Assembly (NCBI RefSeq): GCF_901875575.1
Contig: NZ_CABFMF010000055.1
Coordinates: 15,773-79,772, forward strand
Source: an uncultured Streptococcus sp.
Lineage (GTDB): Bacteria; Bacillota; Bacilli; Lactobacillales; Streptococcaceae
Length of the DNA: 64,000 bases
Direction: 5' to 3'
A program made the position numbers and the translations under genes. This document shows, one piece after another, positions 1 to 7,961 of this stretch; position 1 is the first letter of the stretch, and each line of letters opens with the position of its first letter. The notes beneath the pieces were generated by a model. The model saw only the letters and a program-made list of their open reading frames with translations, had not been told where the DNA came from and made no database searches.

Positions 1-252
1 TGGTGTTTCAGGCTGAAACATTTTTTTCAAGACTTCATAACGATTATGAGAAGCCATGGAAACTAAATAAGACCATTCCTTCATCCCTAAAAGTTGAATC
101 CGCTCTGGAGTATAGTAATCAAAATAGCCTGTCATTTCAAGACCAGGTCTCGTAATATCGGAAGTATGGATTTCCTTTTCAAGTAAATCCGCTTCACCAT
201 AAACAATATCCAATCTAAGTTTTTCAATCACTTCTTTTACTAAAACCGACAT
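1..252 (-). CDS. hprK: HPr kinase/phosphorylase, N-terminal part (runs off the left edge)
   Basis: Only the first 84 codons are present. The protein starts MSVLVKEVIEKLRLDIVYG and includes a GYFDYYTPERIQLLG segment, which I recognise as the N-terminal domain of streptococcal HprK. The full enzyme phosphorylates and dephosphorylates Ser46 of HPr and so controls CcpA-dependent carbon repression. The kinase domain with its Walker A motif lies outside the window. Two adjacent ATGs exist (255 and 252). I chose the second because the AAGGAGG ribosome site then sits 5 nt upstream instead of 2. Identity is recalled from family knowledge; truncation by the window edge is seen directly. Confidence 0.88.
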   Translation of the reverse strand, partial: MSVLVKEVIEKLRLDIVYGEADLLEKEIHTSDITRPGLEMTGYFDYYTPERIQLLGMKEWSYLVSMASHNRYEVLKKMFQPETP

Positions 253-342
253 CATTTCCTCCTTCAAATGAGTTTTCACTTCTATTATATCAGATTGTAT
301 AAGGAAGTTTCAGTTTTTTGCAGGATTTACACTACTTTATTT

Positions 343-380
343 AAAATGAAAAAGACTAGATTTCTCTAGCCTTTCATTTT
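343..380 (-). terminator. Terminator of rpsU
   Basis: An inverted repeat with outer arms AAAATGAAA and TTTCATTTT and inner arms CTAGA and TCTAG closes a 4-nt loop just after the rpsU stop. T-rich sequence lies on both sides, so it could work in both directions, but only rpsU ends here. Confidence 0.75.
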
Positions 381-382
381 AA

Positions 383-559
383 TTAGAATTTTTTACGTTT
401 ACGAGCTGCTTCTGATTTACGTTTACGTTTTACAGAAGGTTTTTCATAGAATTCACGTTTGCGTGTTTCTTGAAGAGTACCAGCTTTAGTAACCGCACGT
501 TTGAAACGACGAAGAGCGTCGTCAAGAGATTCATTCTTACGTACTACTGTTTTAGACAT
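383..559 (-). CDS. rpsU: 30S ribosomal protein S21
   Basis: A 58-residue, very basic protein beginning [20 protein letters not shown] and ending in an Arg/Lys-rich tail ([15 protein letters not shown]), the typical form of bacterial S21, a late-assembling small-subunit protein near the platform. An in-frame upstream start would add 8 residues, but the family length and the GGGAG site before the chosen ATG favour 559. The gene is monocistronic, with a near-consensus promoter upstream and a hairpin terminator downstream. Confidence 0.96.
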
Positions 560-593
560 TTTTTTCACTCCCTTCAAGTTCAATATCTATTCT

Positions 594-622
594 ATTCTAC
601 ACATAAAAGGTATAAATGTCAA
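594..622 (-). promoter_or_regulatory. Promoter of rpsU
   Basis: On the minus strand, TTGACA (622-617) and TAGAAT (599-594) are separated by exactly 17 nt, close to the sigma-A consensus and fitting a highly expressed ribosomal protein gene. Confidence 0.8.
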
Positions 623-720
623 GAAAAAATCAAACACAAATTTAATTATTTCTTGCATTTATAAAATAGTTAATATTTACTATACAAATAAGTTACAAGG
701 TTTCTATATTCCCTTGTTTT

Positions 721-1428
721 CTATTTTTCCAATAAACTGAGTGCTTCAGCATCAGCAATGATGGTCACATCAGGGTGATTTTGTAGGCTACTTGCTGGCA
801 AACTCTCAGTCACTGGACCAGACACTGTTCCGGCAATAGCTTCTGCTTTTGATTCACCGTAAGCAAAGAGAAGGATAGACTTGGCATCCAAGATATTTTT
901 AATCCCCATTGAAATGGCTTGGGTTGGTACATCTTCAATCTTATCAAAGAAGCGCGCATTGGCTTCGATGGTAGATTGGTCAAGTTCTACCAAATGAGTT
1001 TGACTATCAAATGGAGTTCCTGGCTCATTAAATCCAATGTGTCCATTACGTCCGATACCTAAAATTTGTAGGTCGACTGGATGGTCAGCCAAAATTTGGT
1101 TGTAGCGTTCTACTTCAGCTTCAGCATTGTCCTTAACCCCACGAGGCAAGAAACTTTCTTTAAATGGTTTTTGGTTAAACAAGTTTTCTTGCATGAAGTA
1201 ACGATAAGACTGTGGGTTGTCCCCATCAAGGCCTACATACTCATCAAGGTTCACACTAGTTAGATTTGAAAAATCAAGGTCGCTAGCTACGATTTCTTGG
1301 TAAAACTCAAGTGGGCTACTACCAGTTGCAAGCCCTAGAGTTTGTGCTCCATTTGCTAATTTTTCTTGTAAAATCTCAAAAGCAACTTTACCGCCTTCGA
1401 TTGGGTTTTCAACTTTAATGACTTTCAT
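721..1428 (-). CDS. nagB: Glucosamine-6-phosphate deaminase
   Basis: A 235-residue protein starting MKVIKVENPIEGGKVAFEIL, containing the family signature ILGIGRNGHIGFNEPG and an LGLATGSSPL loop. It converts glucosamine-6-phosphate to fructose-6-phosphate and ammonia, the last step of amino-sugar catabolism in the cytoplasm. A longer frame opens upstream, but GGAGG precedes the ATG at 1428 and this gives the usual length. The promoter contains a NagR-like operator and a nearby CcpA-like site, so induction by amino sugars and carbon repression are both plausible. Confidence 0.95.
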   Translation of the reverse strand: MKVIKVENPIEGGKVAFEILQEKLANGAQTLGLATGSSPLEFYQEIVASDLDFSNLTSVNLDEYVGLDGDNPQSYRYFMQENLFNQKPFKESFLPRGVKDNAEAEVERYNQILADHPVDLQILGIGRNGHIGFNEPGTPFDSQTHLVELDQSTIEANARFFDKIEDVPTQAISMGIKNILDAKSILLFAYGESKAEAIAGTVSGPVTESLPASSLQNHPDVTIIADAEALSLLEK

Positions 1429-1456
1429 CTTTTTGTCCTCCATTATTTCTAAATTT

Positions 1457-1485
1457 ATTATATGGTATAGACCAATTTTTGTCAA
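1457..1485 (-). promoter_or_regulatory. nagB promoter with NagR-like operator in the spacer
   Basis: TTGACA (1485-1480) and TATAAT (1462-1457) lie 17 nt apart on the minus strand. The spacer holds TGGTATAGACCA (1463-1474), a near-palindrome matching the GntR-family NagR/YvoA operator (TGGTCTAGACCA type). A repressor bound there would block polymerase directly. A CcpA cre-like sequence, TGAAAACGGTTTAA, lies at 1487-1500 just upstream of the -35. Confidence 0.78.
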
Positions 1486-1534
1486 GTGAAAACGGTTTAA
1501 TTTCTAAAAAAGAGCACCCAAACCTGAAACATGT

Positions 1535-1545
1535 TATAATGGATA
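1535..1545 (+). promoter_or_regulatory. Extended -10 promoter of queA
   Basis: TGTTATAAT, an extended -10 (TGn before TATAAT), lies about 30 nt upstream of the queA ATG. No good -35 is visible. It fires divergently from the nagB promoter. Confidence 0.6.
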
Positions 1546-1574
1546 AGATTAGAATTAGAAAGAATAAAAAAGAT

Positions 1575-2603
1575 ATGAATACTGCTGATTTTGATTTCCA
1601 TTTACCAGAGGAATTGATTGCCCAAACACCACTTGAAAAACGTGATGCTTCAAAACTCCTGATTGTTAATCGTAAGACTGGAGAGTTTCAGGATCGTCAC
1701 TTCCATTCCATTATTGATATGCTAGAGGTAGGAGATGCCCTTGTCATGAACGACACCCGCGTTCTCCCTGCCCGCCTCTATGGTCAAAAGGAGGAAACAG
1801 GAGGTCATGTGGAACTGCTCCTCCTTAAAAACACTAGTGGAGACGAGTGGGAAGTTCTGGCTAAACCTGCCAAACGCCTCAAGGTTGGCACTCGCGTCAG
1901 CTTTGGAGACGGTCGACTCTCTGCTCTTGTGACCGAGGAGTTGAGCCATGGAGGTCGTATTGTTCGTTTTGACTACCAAGGAATTTTCCTAGAAGTCTTG
2001 GAAAGTCTGGGAGAAATGCCTCTACCTCCTTATATCCACGAAAAATTGGATGACCGTGAACGTTATCAAACCGTCTACGCCAAGGAAAGTGGTTCTGCTG
2101 CTGCACCGACTGCTGGATTGCACTTCACCAAAGAACTGCTGGCAGAAATCCAAGCTAAGGGTGTTCATCTAGTCTATCTGACGCTTCATGTCGGGCTTGG
2201 AACCTTTAGACCTGTTTCTGTGGATAATCTTGACGAACATGAGATGCATTCTGAATTCTACCAACTTTCTGAAGAAGCTGCTGCAACACTTCGTTCTGTG
2301 AAAGAAAATGGTGGACGTGTCATCGCTGTTGGAACAACCTCTATCCGGACTCTAGAAACCATTGGATCTAAGTTTGATGGACAAATCCAAGCAGACTCTG
2401 GCTGGACCAATATCTTTATCAAACCAGGTTATGATTGGAAGGTTGTAGATGCATTTTCAACCAACTTCCATTTGCCAAAATCTACTCTGGTCATGCTGGT
2501 TTCTGCCTTTGCAGGTCGCGAATTAGTATTAGATGCCTACCACCATGCCATCCAAGAACACTACCGCTTCTTTAGTTTTGGCGATGCCATGTTTATCTAT
2601 TAA
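1575..2603 (+). CDS. queA: S-adenosylmethionine:tRNA ribosyltransferase-isomerase
   Basis: A 342-residue protein starting MNTADFDFHLPEELIAQ, containing DTRVLPARL, AAPTAGLHFT and the C-terminal NFHLPKSTLVMLVSAFAG, all typical of QueA. The enzyme transfers the ribosyl group of SAM to preQ1 in tRNA to make epoxyqueuosine at position 34 of tRNAs with GUN anticodons. The open frame extends 32 codons upstream, but the promoter lies inside that extension, so the start is placed at 1575. Its ribosome site is weak. Confidence 0.95.
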   Translation: MNTADFDFHLPEELIAQTPLEKRDASKLLIVNRKTGEFQDRHFHSIIDMLEVGDALVMNDTRVLPARLYGQKEETGGHVELLLLKNTSGDEWEVLAKPAKRLKVGTRVSFGDGRLSALVTEELSHGGRIVRFDYQGIFLEVLESLGEMPLPPYIHEKLDDRERYQTVYAKESGSAAAPTAGLHFTKELLAEIQAKGVHLVYLTLHVGLGTFRPVSVDNLDEHEMHSEFYQLSEEAAATLRSVKENGGRVIAVGTTSIRTLETIGSKFDGQIQADSGWTNIFIKPGYDWKVVDAFSTNFHLPKSTLVMLVSAFAGRELVLDAYHHAIQEHYRFFSFGDAMFIY

Positions 2604-2845
2604 TTTTCATAATCAAAAAACGCATATTATCAGGCAAAATCCTTTAGCTCTCTAAGCTTTTCTAATGATAGACAGACAGGTCGCAAAAAAGTCTGAAAAA
2701 CTCTCAGAATCGTCGTCTCAGCACCGAAAATGCGTGATTTTTGTATGAAAAAACTAAAAAATGGGCTTTGTATACAAAAAAACGACGATTTAAATCGTCG
2801 TTTTACTTTGATAAATATGTAATCTTTTTTTGAAAATACGTCTAT
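2604..2845. other. Intergenic region with hairpin terminator
   Basis: Contains a perfect hairpin at 2777-2804 (arms AACGACGATTT and AAATCGTCGTT, then TTTT) that can end queA on the plus strand and the small gene at 2846 on the minus strand. A weaker long-range pairing between AAACGCAT near 2620 and ATGCGTGATTTT near 2730 may form an extended structure. No ORF is supported. Confidence 0.6.
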
Positions 2846-3052
2846 TTATTTTTTATTTTTTTTATGGTTTTTTATTGTAAAGTAGACCCAACCGAATGAA
2901 CATAGGTTGTCGAAAGCAAATGAAAAAACTGCAAGGATGATAGCTCCTGTATCTAAATAACCTCTTTCAAGACCGTTTTTCAACAACAACAAGCCTGTAG
3001 TTTCGACAAAGATCAAAAATAAAAATATATATAAAATTTTCACATTAAGCAT
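2846..3052 (-). CDS. Small two-helix membrane protein (possible immunity partner)
   Basis: A 68-residue protein I do not recognise by family. It has two hydrophobic stretches (about residues 4-22 and 34-57) joined by a short polar loop, and a basic tail NHKKNKK, giving a hairpin in the membrane. The ribosome site before the ATG is weak. It is divergently arranged with the secreted protein at 3133. Small multi-helix membrane proteins beside secreted peptides are often immunity proteins, but that role is only inferred from the neighbourhood. Confidence 0.6.
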   Translation of the reverse strand: MLNVKILYIFLFLIFVETTGLLLLKNGLERGYLDTGAIILAVFSFAFDNLCSFGWVYFTIKNHKKNKK

Positions 3053-3132
3053 ACTGTTACCGCTTTCTTTTTATTTGGTTTTATTGTATAACAAAAGTTG
3101 AAAAAAATCAAAAATACAAAGGAGTTTCCGTT

Positions 3133-3786
3133 ATGTCTAAGATGTTTAAATGCATGTGTTTGCTAGTTATGTCTGTTTTCTGTATGTCTAGCATTTCCCC
3201 ATCGCTTGTTGTTTTTGCTGATGATAGCTTATCGGCAAACTCTAAAGTTGTATCTGGTGAGGCTCAGTTTGAGAATGGCTCATCAGTGCGGTTCGGAGAT
3301 ACGCAAGTAAATATTTTAAGTGATGAAGTTCTTGAGGTGGTCACTCCAAATGGAAGTGTAGACACTATTGAACGACGTACTGATGGCGTCTATATCAATG
3401 GGTCATTTTATATGGCTTATCAAAAGAATGAACTCGACCTAAATATATCTTTTAGATCATACGATCCTAATGTTTGGAATTACGTCAACACAATACATGG
3501 GAATAAACAAGCCAACACATTCGCTCACTTCATGATTGATTCTGGAATAACCGCGATGTTTGGCTTTATAGGTTCTATAGGGCCATGGAGTGGCATAATT
3601 GGTGGAGCATATTTTGGTATGCAAGCTTATGAGAGTTACTTGGATTCACAAAGCCCATATCCATACTACATAACAAGTACTTATATCCATCTTTCTCAAA
3701 GAAAATGGAAGTTTATCACTGAATACTATAGAAACTCAGACTATACTGGGTATGTAAAAACCGAAACAACCTACGTGAATTTCTAA
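3133..3786 (+). CDS. Secreted protein of unknown function, possible bacteriocin-like
   Basis: A 217-residue protein with an N-terminal signal peptide (hydrophobic run from residue 8, likely cleaved after VVFA, about residue 29). The next 60-70 residues are polar and beta-rich (QVNILSDEVLEVVTPNG). Then follows a glycine-rich hydrophobic segment, about residues 134-166 (FGFIGSIGPWSGIIGGAYFG), and a tyrosine-rich C-terminus (HLSQRKWKFITEYYRNSDY). AAGGAG lies 8 nt before the ATG. The plan of leader, acidic domain and Gly-rich hydrophobic segment resembles large secreted bacteriocin precursors such as the geobacillin-26-like group, but I cannot confirm homology. Confidence 0.62.
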   Translation: MSKMFKCMCLLVMSVFCMSSISPSLVVFADDSLSANSKVVSGEAQFENGSSVRFGDTQVNILSDEVLEVVTPNGSVDTIERRTDGVYINGSFYMAYQKNELDLNISFRSYDPNVWNYVNTIHGNKQANTFAHFMIDSGITAMFGFIGSIGPWSGIIGGAYFGMQAYESYLDSQSPYPYYITSTYIHLSQRKWKFITEYYRNSDYTGYVKTETTYVNF

Positions 3787-3827
3787 AATATAAACCCTGC
3801 CTTTATATCTAGGCAGGGTTTATATTT
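3786..3827. terminator. Strong bidirectional terminator
   Basis: A perfect 17-bp inverted repeat (arms begin AAATATAAACCC and end GGGTTTATATTT, 8-nt loop) directly overlaps the stop of the secreted protein gene. A- and T-rich flanks on both sides allow termination in both directions. Confidence 0.85.
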
Positions 3828-3872
3828 TAGTTAATTGCTCAAGTAATTTGTAAGCATAATACTTGCGAAACT

Positions 3873-4166
3873 CTATTTGTTCAAGCGGTTCAAAAGCTCT
3901 TGTTTTTTATCCTCAAGCTCAGCTCTCCTTTGCTCGATTTCTTCACGTTTTTGGACGATTTCTGCTTGCGCCTCGGGAGTTTCCAAAGTGCCTTGTGACT
4001 TGTGAAATTCTACTAGCATATCAACGATTTTTGGGTCTAATTCGTTGACATAATCAGGATTTGACCATTTCGGCATGTTGCTTGCAGGTGCTTGCTTTTT
4101 ACCGCCTTTTTTGGGCGTTTTGGCTTGTTGTTCAGCTTTCTGACTATAGTTGACCTCGTGGAATTT
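3873..4166 (-). pseudogene. Orphan C-terminal gene fragment (Lys/Gln-rich, coiled coil)
   Basis: The frame is open from just after a TGA at 4169-4167 to a stop at 3873, with no good start or ribosome site. An internal ATG (4076) would give 67 residues starting MPKWSNPDYVNELDPKIVDM. The upstream part is Lys/Ala/Gln-rich (AKTPKKGGKKQAPA). The C-terminus is a charged heptad-like helix (EIVQKREEIEQRRAELEDKK). This looks like the tail of a longer protein, perhaps from a mobile element, whose body has been lost. I do not recognise the family. Confidence 0.5.
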
Positions 4167-4201
4167 TCATATTATGCGTTTTATAATGAATTAAAAATTC
4201 G

Positions 4202-5062
4202 TTAGTCTTTTCTAAAATTCAGATCTTTCAAACTCTGCACACTAGCATTGATCACTGCACCGATAATCAATATCTTGGCCAGTAAAATAAACCAAAACAT
4301 GGTCACTACAAAAATAATAGAACTTACAAAACGAACCTCTACGAGATTATTGATATAATGATTAACAGAAGCTGAAAAGATATTTAGAATCAATACTAGA
4401 GTCAACAAGACAAAAATACTCCCCGGTAAAACATAACGTATTCGTCGGACCTTAACATTGGGCAGAAAATAGTAAAACATGACTAAGATCGCAAAAATTA
4501 AGGTGAAAACTAAAGGCCCCGTAAGGTCTTCTAGATAAACGAATATTGGATTATCAGATTGCCAATAATTTTTCAGAAAATCTAGTAAAATACGACCAAA
4601 TACGCTCAAAAACAAGGCACAAGCAAAAAGAATTTGCAAGCCAAAACTGACTAGTAAACTCATCAATTGCTGGTAAATTAAACCTCTACTCTTGGCTACT
4701 CCATAAGCCTTATTAAAAGCTTTTTGGAGATAGTTCATAGATTTTGAAAAAGTCCATAAAGCTGATAAGACCGCAAAACTCAGTAAACCTGTTGAAGGTT
4801 GGGTTAGCACTTCTGTGATAATCTTTGCCACCACATCATACATGGTATCCGGCAAGAATTCATTGACAACCTTTAAAAAATTAGAAACTGGAATCTGAAA
4901 ATAAGGGAGGATATTGATCACCACCAAAAGCAGGGGGAAAATCGAAATCAACCAATAGTAGGCTACTGCGACACTGGTCAACTCACTATCTGATGCTTGA
5001 TAATAATGCAAAAAAGCTTTTAATAAAGGCTTGTCTATCAGCTCTTTCCACCACTTTTTCAT
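4202..5062 (-). CDS. YihY/virulence factor BrkB family membrane protein
   Basis: A 286-residue integral membrane protein with about six hydrophobic segments and the family motif AVAYYWLISIFPLLL near residues 35-50. Early databases called this family ribonuclease BN by mistake; its true function in streptococci is unknown. An earlier in-frame GTG exists, but AAGGAG sits properly before the ATG at 5062. It lies 27 nt downstream of the antiporter on the same strand and is probably co-transcribed with it. Confidence 0.85.
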   Translation of the reverse strand: MKKWWKELIDKPLLKAFLHYYQASDSELTSVAVAYYWLISIFPLLLVVINILPYFQIPVSNFLKVVNEFLPDTMYDVVAKIITEVLTQPSTGLLSFAVLSALWTFSKSMNYLQKAFNKAYGVAKSRGLIYQQLMSLLVSFGLQILFACALFLSVFGRILLDFLKNYWQSDNPIFVYLEDLTGPLVFTLIFAILVMFYYFLPNVKVRRIRYVLPGSIFVLLTLVLILNIFSASVNHYINNLVEVRFVSSIIFVVTMFWFILLAKILIIGAVINASVQSLKDLNFRKD

Positions 5063-5089
5063 GTCACACTCCTTCACTTATAATCTTGA

Positions 5090-7144
5090 TTAATTTCTTC
5101 TTACCAATTCCATCATGTCATAAGGCAAAGTATTGGCTGTTTCCTTCAAGGAATAATTTTCTAAATTATTGACATTTTGTCGCAATTTCTTGGCATATTT
5201 TGTGGTAATCAATCTTTTTTCTTCATACTCAAAGATTAGCTTTCTTTCTAGATAATACCCTCGTAACATCTCATCAATATTAGTCGGTTTCACACGAGTA
5301 ATAACCCGTTCGACAAAGGCTCCACTTGTAATAATCGATGCTTCACGAAGACGAGACTCTTGCATAAAGCTAATCAGAGAACTCTTATAAACCCCTTTAA
5401 GGTTTTCCAAACTTTCGATGATCAACTCAGTATTTTCCAAATACAATTCAGATATCTGATCATAATCAAGAGCTCTAAGACGACCATGCTCCTTATCATT
5501 CCATGAACGAAAGGTCTTACCCAAGGTAAAAATTTCATGAAGAATAAAACGCAAAATCCGTAGAGATACCAAGATATAATAGGTCAACTTAGAAGCTAGT
5601 TTACGATTGATACTTTCTTCCATATTTTTCAAATAACGCTGATAAACTCGATAAGCACGTTCGCTTATTCTCTCTTCTTCATAGGCCTGTTCCAAAGAAT
5701 CGTTTTCAATACTAAGAATCAAGAGTTTCAAGGCTTCCCAGTCTTCTTGAGCATCCTTTTTTTCTTGACTCAAAATGAGGTTTTCAATTCTACCGTGGTA
5801 ATTGTCGATTGCTGCATAGAGGGGGAGTTTATTTCTAGTGCTCTCCAAATCTTTTTCCAGTTCTAAAGTTACCTCATTTAAAATAGCAATATGCATGAGA
5901 TAATCCTTGTTTTCTTCCTGTTCATCAGAAAGATGAGGAAGAACTAACAAACCTGTTAAGAAACTTAGTAATGTTACACCTGCTACTAAAAAAAGTAAGA
6001 GAGGATATTCTTGTTCAAGATTGCTAGGTATTAAAAGAATGGTCGCAATAGATACAGTTCCCTTAACACCTGAAAAAGTCAAAAGGAGCATATCCTTCAT
6101 GTACTTATTCATGCTTTTCTTGAGTCGCCTCGTTCTGACTACATAATATCCATATATCATCAAAAAGCGGATTGCAAAGAGTAAAAAGGTTAGTAGAACA
6201 ATTGATACCAGTAATAAAAGGGGATTATAGATTGGATTGGTCAAGATAGGCTCTGCTATCATTTCTAATTCCATTCCCAAAATCACAAAGACAGAACCGT
6301 TAAGCATAAAGGTCACCGTGTGCCAGACAGTTTCTGTGACGGTGTCCACCTGAGCCTCAAGTAAGGTGATTCTCTTAAAACGACTTGCCTTTAAAATCCC
6401 TGCTACGACAACTGCGATAATACCTGAAACATGAATTTCTTCAGCTAGAAAAAAGGTCACTAAGGGTAAACTCAGTTCTAACAAAAGTTCACTAGCGATA
6501 TCTGTCGCTCTTAAACTCAATAAAAGTGTATGAAGGAAGCGATTAATCATAGCGGTCACAAAACCAACAGCAAAACCACCTAGGATAGAAAAGATGAGAG
6601 AGCTACCAGCCTGACTAAGCGAAAAAGTTCCAGTAGTCCAAGCAGCTAGGGCTACCTGAAAGGCTACCAAACCGGAAGCATCATTCAAAAGCCCCTCGCC
6701 CTTTAAAATATTAGACACACGTTTTGGAAAACGAAAGCGCTCAGAAAGAGAAGCAAAGGCCACTAAATCTGTCGGTCCTAGAGCCGCTCCAACAGCTAAA
6801 CAAGCCGCCAGAGGAAGGCCAATCCAAAGAAAGTGAGCCAGTCCACCCAAACTCAAGGTTGAAATGAAAATGACTGGAAAAATCAAATACACAATGATGC
6901 GCCAGTGTTTTAAGATGGATGTAATATCTGCCTCTTGAGCTTCTCGAAAAAGAAGGGGGCCAATAACTATAGCCAAAAACAACTCCGTATTGAGATGGAA
7001 ATCTGTATTGGGTAAAAAGAGACCAATCACGATTCCCAAAAGAATCTGCACTAGTGGCATTGGTAAAAAGGGCAGAAGTTTATTGGTCGTGCTAGAGACA
7101 ATTAAGACTAGCAAAAATAGAATGAGGTAAATCAGTAATTCCAC
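5090..7144 (-). CDS. Na+/H+ antiporter, CPA1 (NhaP-like) family
   Basis: A 684-residue protein. The first ~410 residues hold about a dozen membrane helices, with the CPA1 core motif GPTDLVAFASL and the downstream LLNDASGLVAF segment carrying the ion-binding Asn-Asp pair. The remaining ~270 residues form a charged, helical cytoplasmic domain that may regulate transport. It should exchange cytoplasmic Na+ (or K+) for protons. The start is GTG at 7144 with AAGGAGG upstream; no ATG fits. The gene follows the 84-residue ORF by 11 nt, suggesting one operon running from 8891 to 4202. Confidence 0.88.
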   Translation of the reverse strand: MELLIYLILFLLVLIVSSTTNKLLPFLPMPLVQILLGIVIGLFLPNTDFHLNTELFLAIVIGPLLFREAQEADITSILKHWRIIVYLIFPVIFISTLSLGGLAHFLWIGLPLAACLAVGAALGPTDLVAFASLSERFRFPKRVSNILKGEGLLNDASGLVAFQVALAAWTTGTFSLSQAGSSLIFSILGGFAVGFVTAMINRFLHTLLLSLRATDIASELLLELSLPLVTFFLAEEIHVSGIIAVVVAGILKASRFKRITLLEAQVDTVTETVWHTVTFMLNGSVFVILGMELEMIAEPILTNPIYNPLLLLVSIVLLTFLLFAIRFLMIYGYYVVRTRRLKKSMNKYMKDMLLLTFSGVKGTVSIATILLIPSNLEQEYPLLLFLVAGVTLLSFLTGLLVLPHLSDEQEENKDYLMHIAILNEVTLELEKDLESTRNKLPLYAAIDNYHGRIENLILSQEKKDAQEDWEALKLLILSIENDSLEQAYEEERISERAYRVYQRYLKNMEESINRKLASKLTYYILVSLRILRFILHEIFTLGKTFRSWNDKEHGRLRALDYDQISELYLENTELIIESLENLKGVYKSSLISFMQESRLREASIITSGAFVERVITRVKPTNIDEMLRGYYLERKLIFEYEEKRLITTKYAKKLRQNVNNLENYSLKETANTLPYDMMELVRRN

Positions 7145-7155
7145 GCACTTCCTCC

Positions 7156-7410
7156 TTAATCTTTTTTACAACAGGATTCAAATATCTCCTTCTGCTCTTT
7201 GATTTTTTGGTCAATCTTGGAACAATCCTTGTGCTCAATTTTTTTCTGGCACCTCTCCATTTCAAGAGCGACCAACTTTTTCTTAATTTTAAGCATTTTT
7301 TTACTCATGTGTTCTTCATCCAACACCCCAACTTGTCGCTCATGCTGAGTTGACTCGACAAAATTTTGGCGCATAGATTCTAGCTTTTCTCGTAAATACT
7401 GTTTATCCAT
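7156..7410 (-). CDS. Small charged protein of unknown function
   Basis: An 84-residue, Lys/Glu-rich, mostly helical protein with a Cys pair near the end (FESCCKKD) and two further Cys (RCQKK, KDCSK). I do not recognise a named family. It overlaps the end of mnmM by 8 nt, so translation is probably coupled. The four cysteines could bind metal, which is speculation. Confidence 0.7.
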   Translation of the reverse strand: MDKQYLREKLESMRQNFVESTQHERQVGVLDEEHMSKKMLKIKKKLVALEMERCQKKIEHKDCSKIDQKIKEQKEIFESCCKKD

Positions 7411-7960
7411 GGTTATATCTTTCTAACTTCTCAATCATTACTAAAAAGGGCGGGTTGTTGATTTGATTCAGGGTTCGGTAAATGGCAGCTGTGTACTCTT
7501 GTTGGTTCAACTGGCTAACAAAATTCAAGACAGCATCCTTCTCGAGCTCTCCTCCTTCATGCCCATAGTAGATCATAATGGCAATCCGTCCACCTTTAAC
7601 CAAGAGGTTACAGAGCTTTGTTAGTGCTTCTATAGTTGTGTGTGGTTTAGTAATAAGACATTTATCCGCAGAAGGTAGGTATCCAAGGTTGAAAATTCCT
7701 GCCTTGGCTTCTGTCACAAATTGATCTAGTGTCTCATGACCCTGTAATATTAACTGGGCGTTGTCCAATCCAGCCTGAGCCAACCGTTCCTGAGTTTTCA
7801 GTAAGGCTTGTTCTTGAATATCAAAGGCATAGACTTGCTTGGCTATCTTGGCTAGAAAAAGAGTATCATGACCATTTCCCATGGTCGTATCTACTACCAC
7901 ATCCTCTTTTGTCACTACCTCTGCTAAAAAATCATGTGCCATCTCAAGTGGTCTTTTCAT
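7403..7960 (-). CDS. mnmM: tRNA wobble-uridine methyltransferase (YtqB family)
   Basis: A 185-residue class I SAM-dependent methyltransferase with motif I DTTMGNGHDTLFLAK (residues 24-38) and the family segment NLGYLPSADK. The B. subtilis homologue YtqB, renamed MnmM, methylates nm5s2U34 to mnm5s2U34 in tRNA. It follows the radical-SAM gene mnmL by one base, the same pairing as ytqA-ytqB in Bacillus, which supports the assignment. Older annotation calls it an rRNA methylase. Family is clear; the exact substrate is inferred from the homologue. Confidence 0.82.
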   Translation of the reverse strand: MKRPLEMAHDFLAEVVTKEDVVVDTTMGNGHDTLFLAKIAKQVYAFDIQEQALLKTQERLAQAGLDNAQLILQGHETLDQFVTEAKAGIFNLGYLPSADKCLITKPHTTIEALTKLCNLLVKGGRIAIMIYYGHEGGELEKDAVLNFVSQLNQQEYTAAIYRTLNQINNPPFLVMIEKLERYNHG

Positions 7961-7961
7961 A

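Noticed and set aside
470..740. Two plus-strand ORFs opposite rpsU and its promoter
   Set aside because: They run antisense through rpsU and its consensus promoter; their sequences look random and AT-driven.
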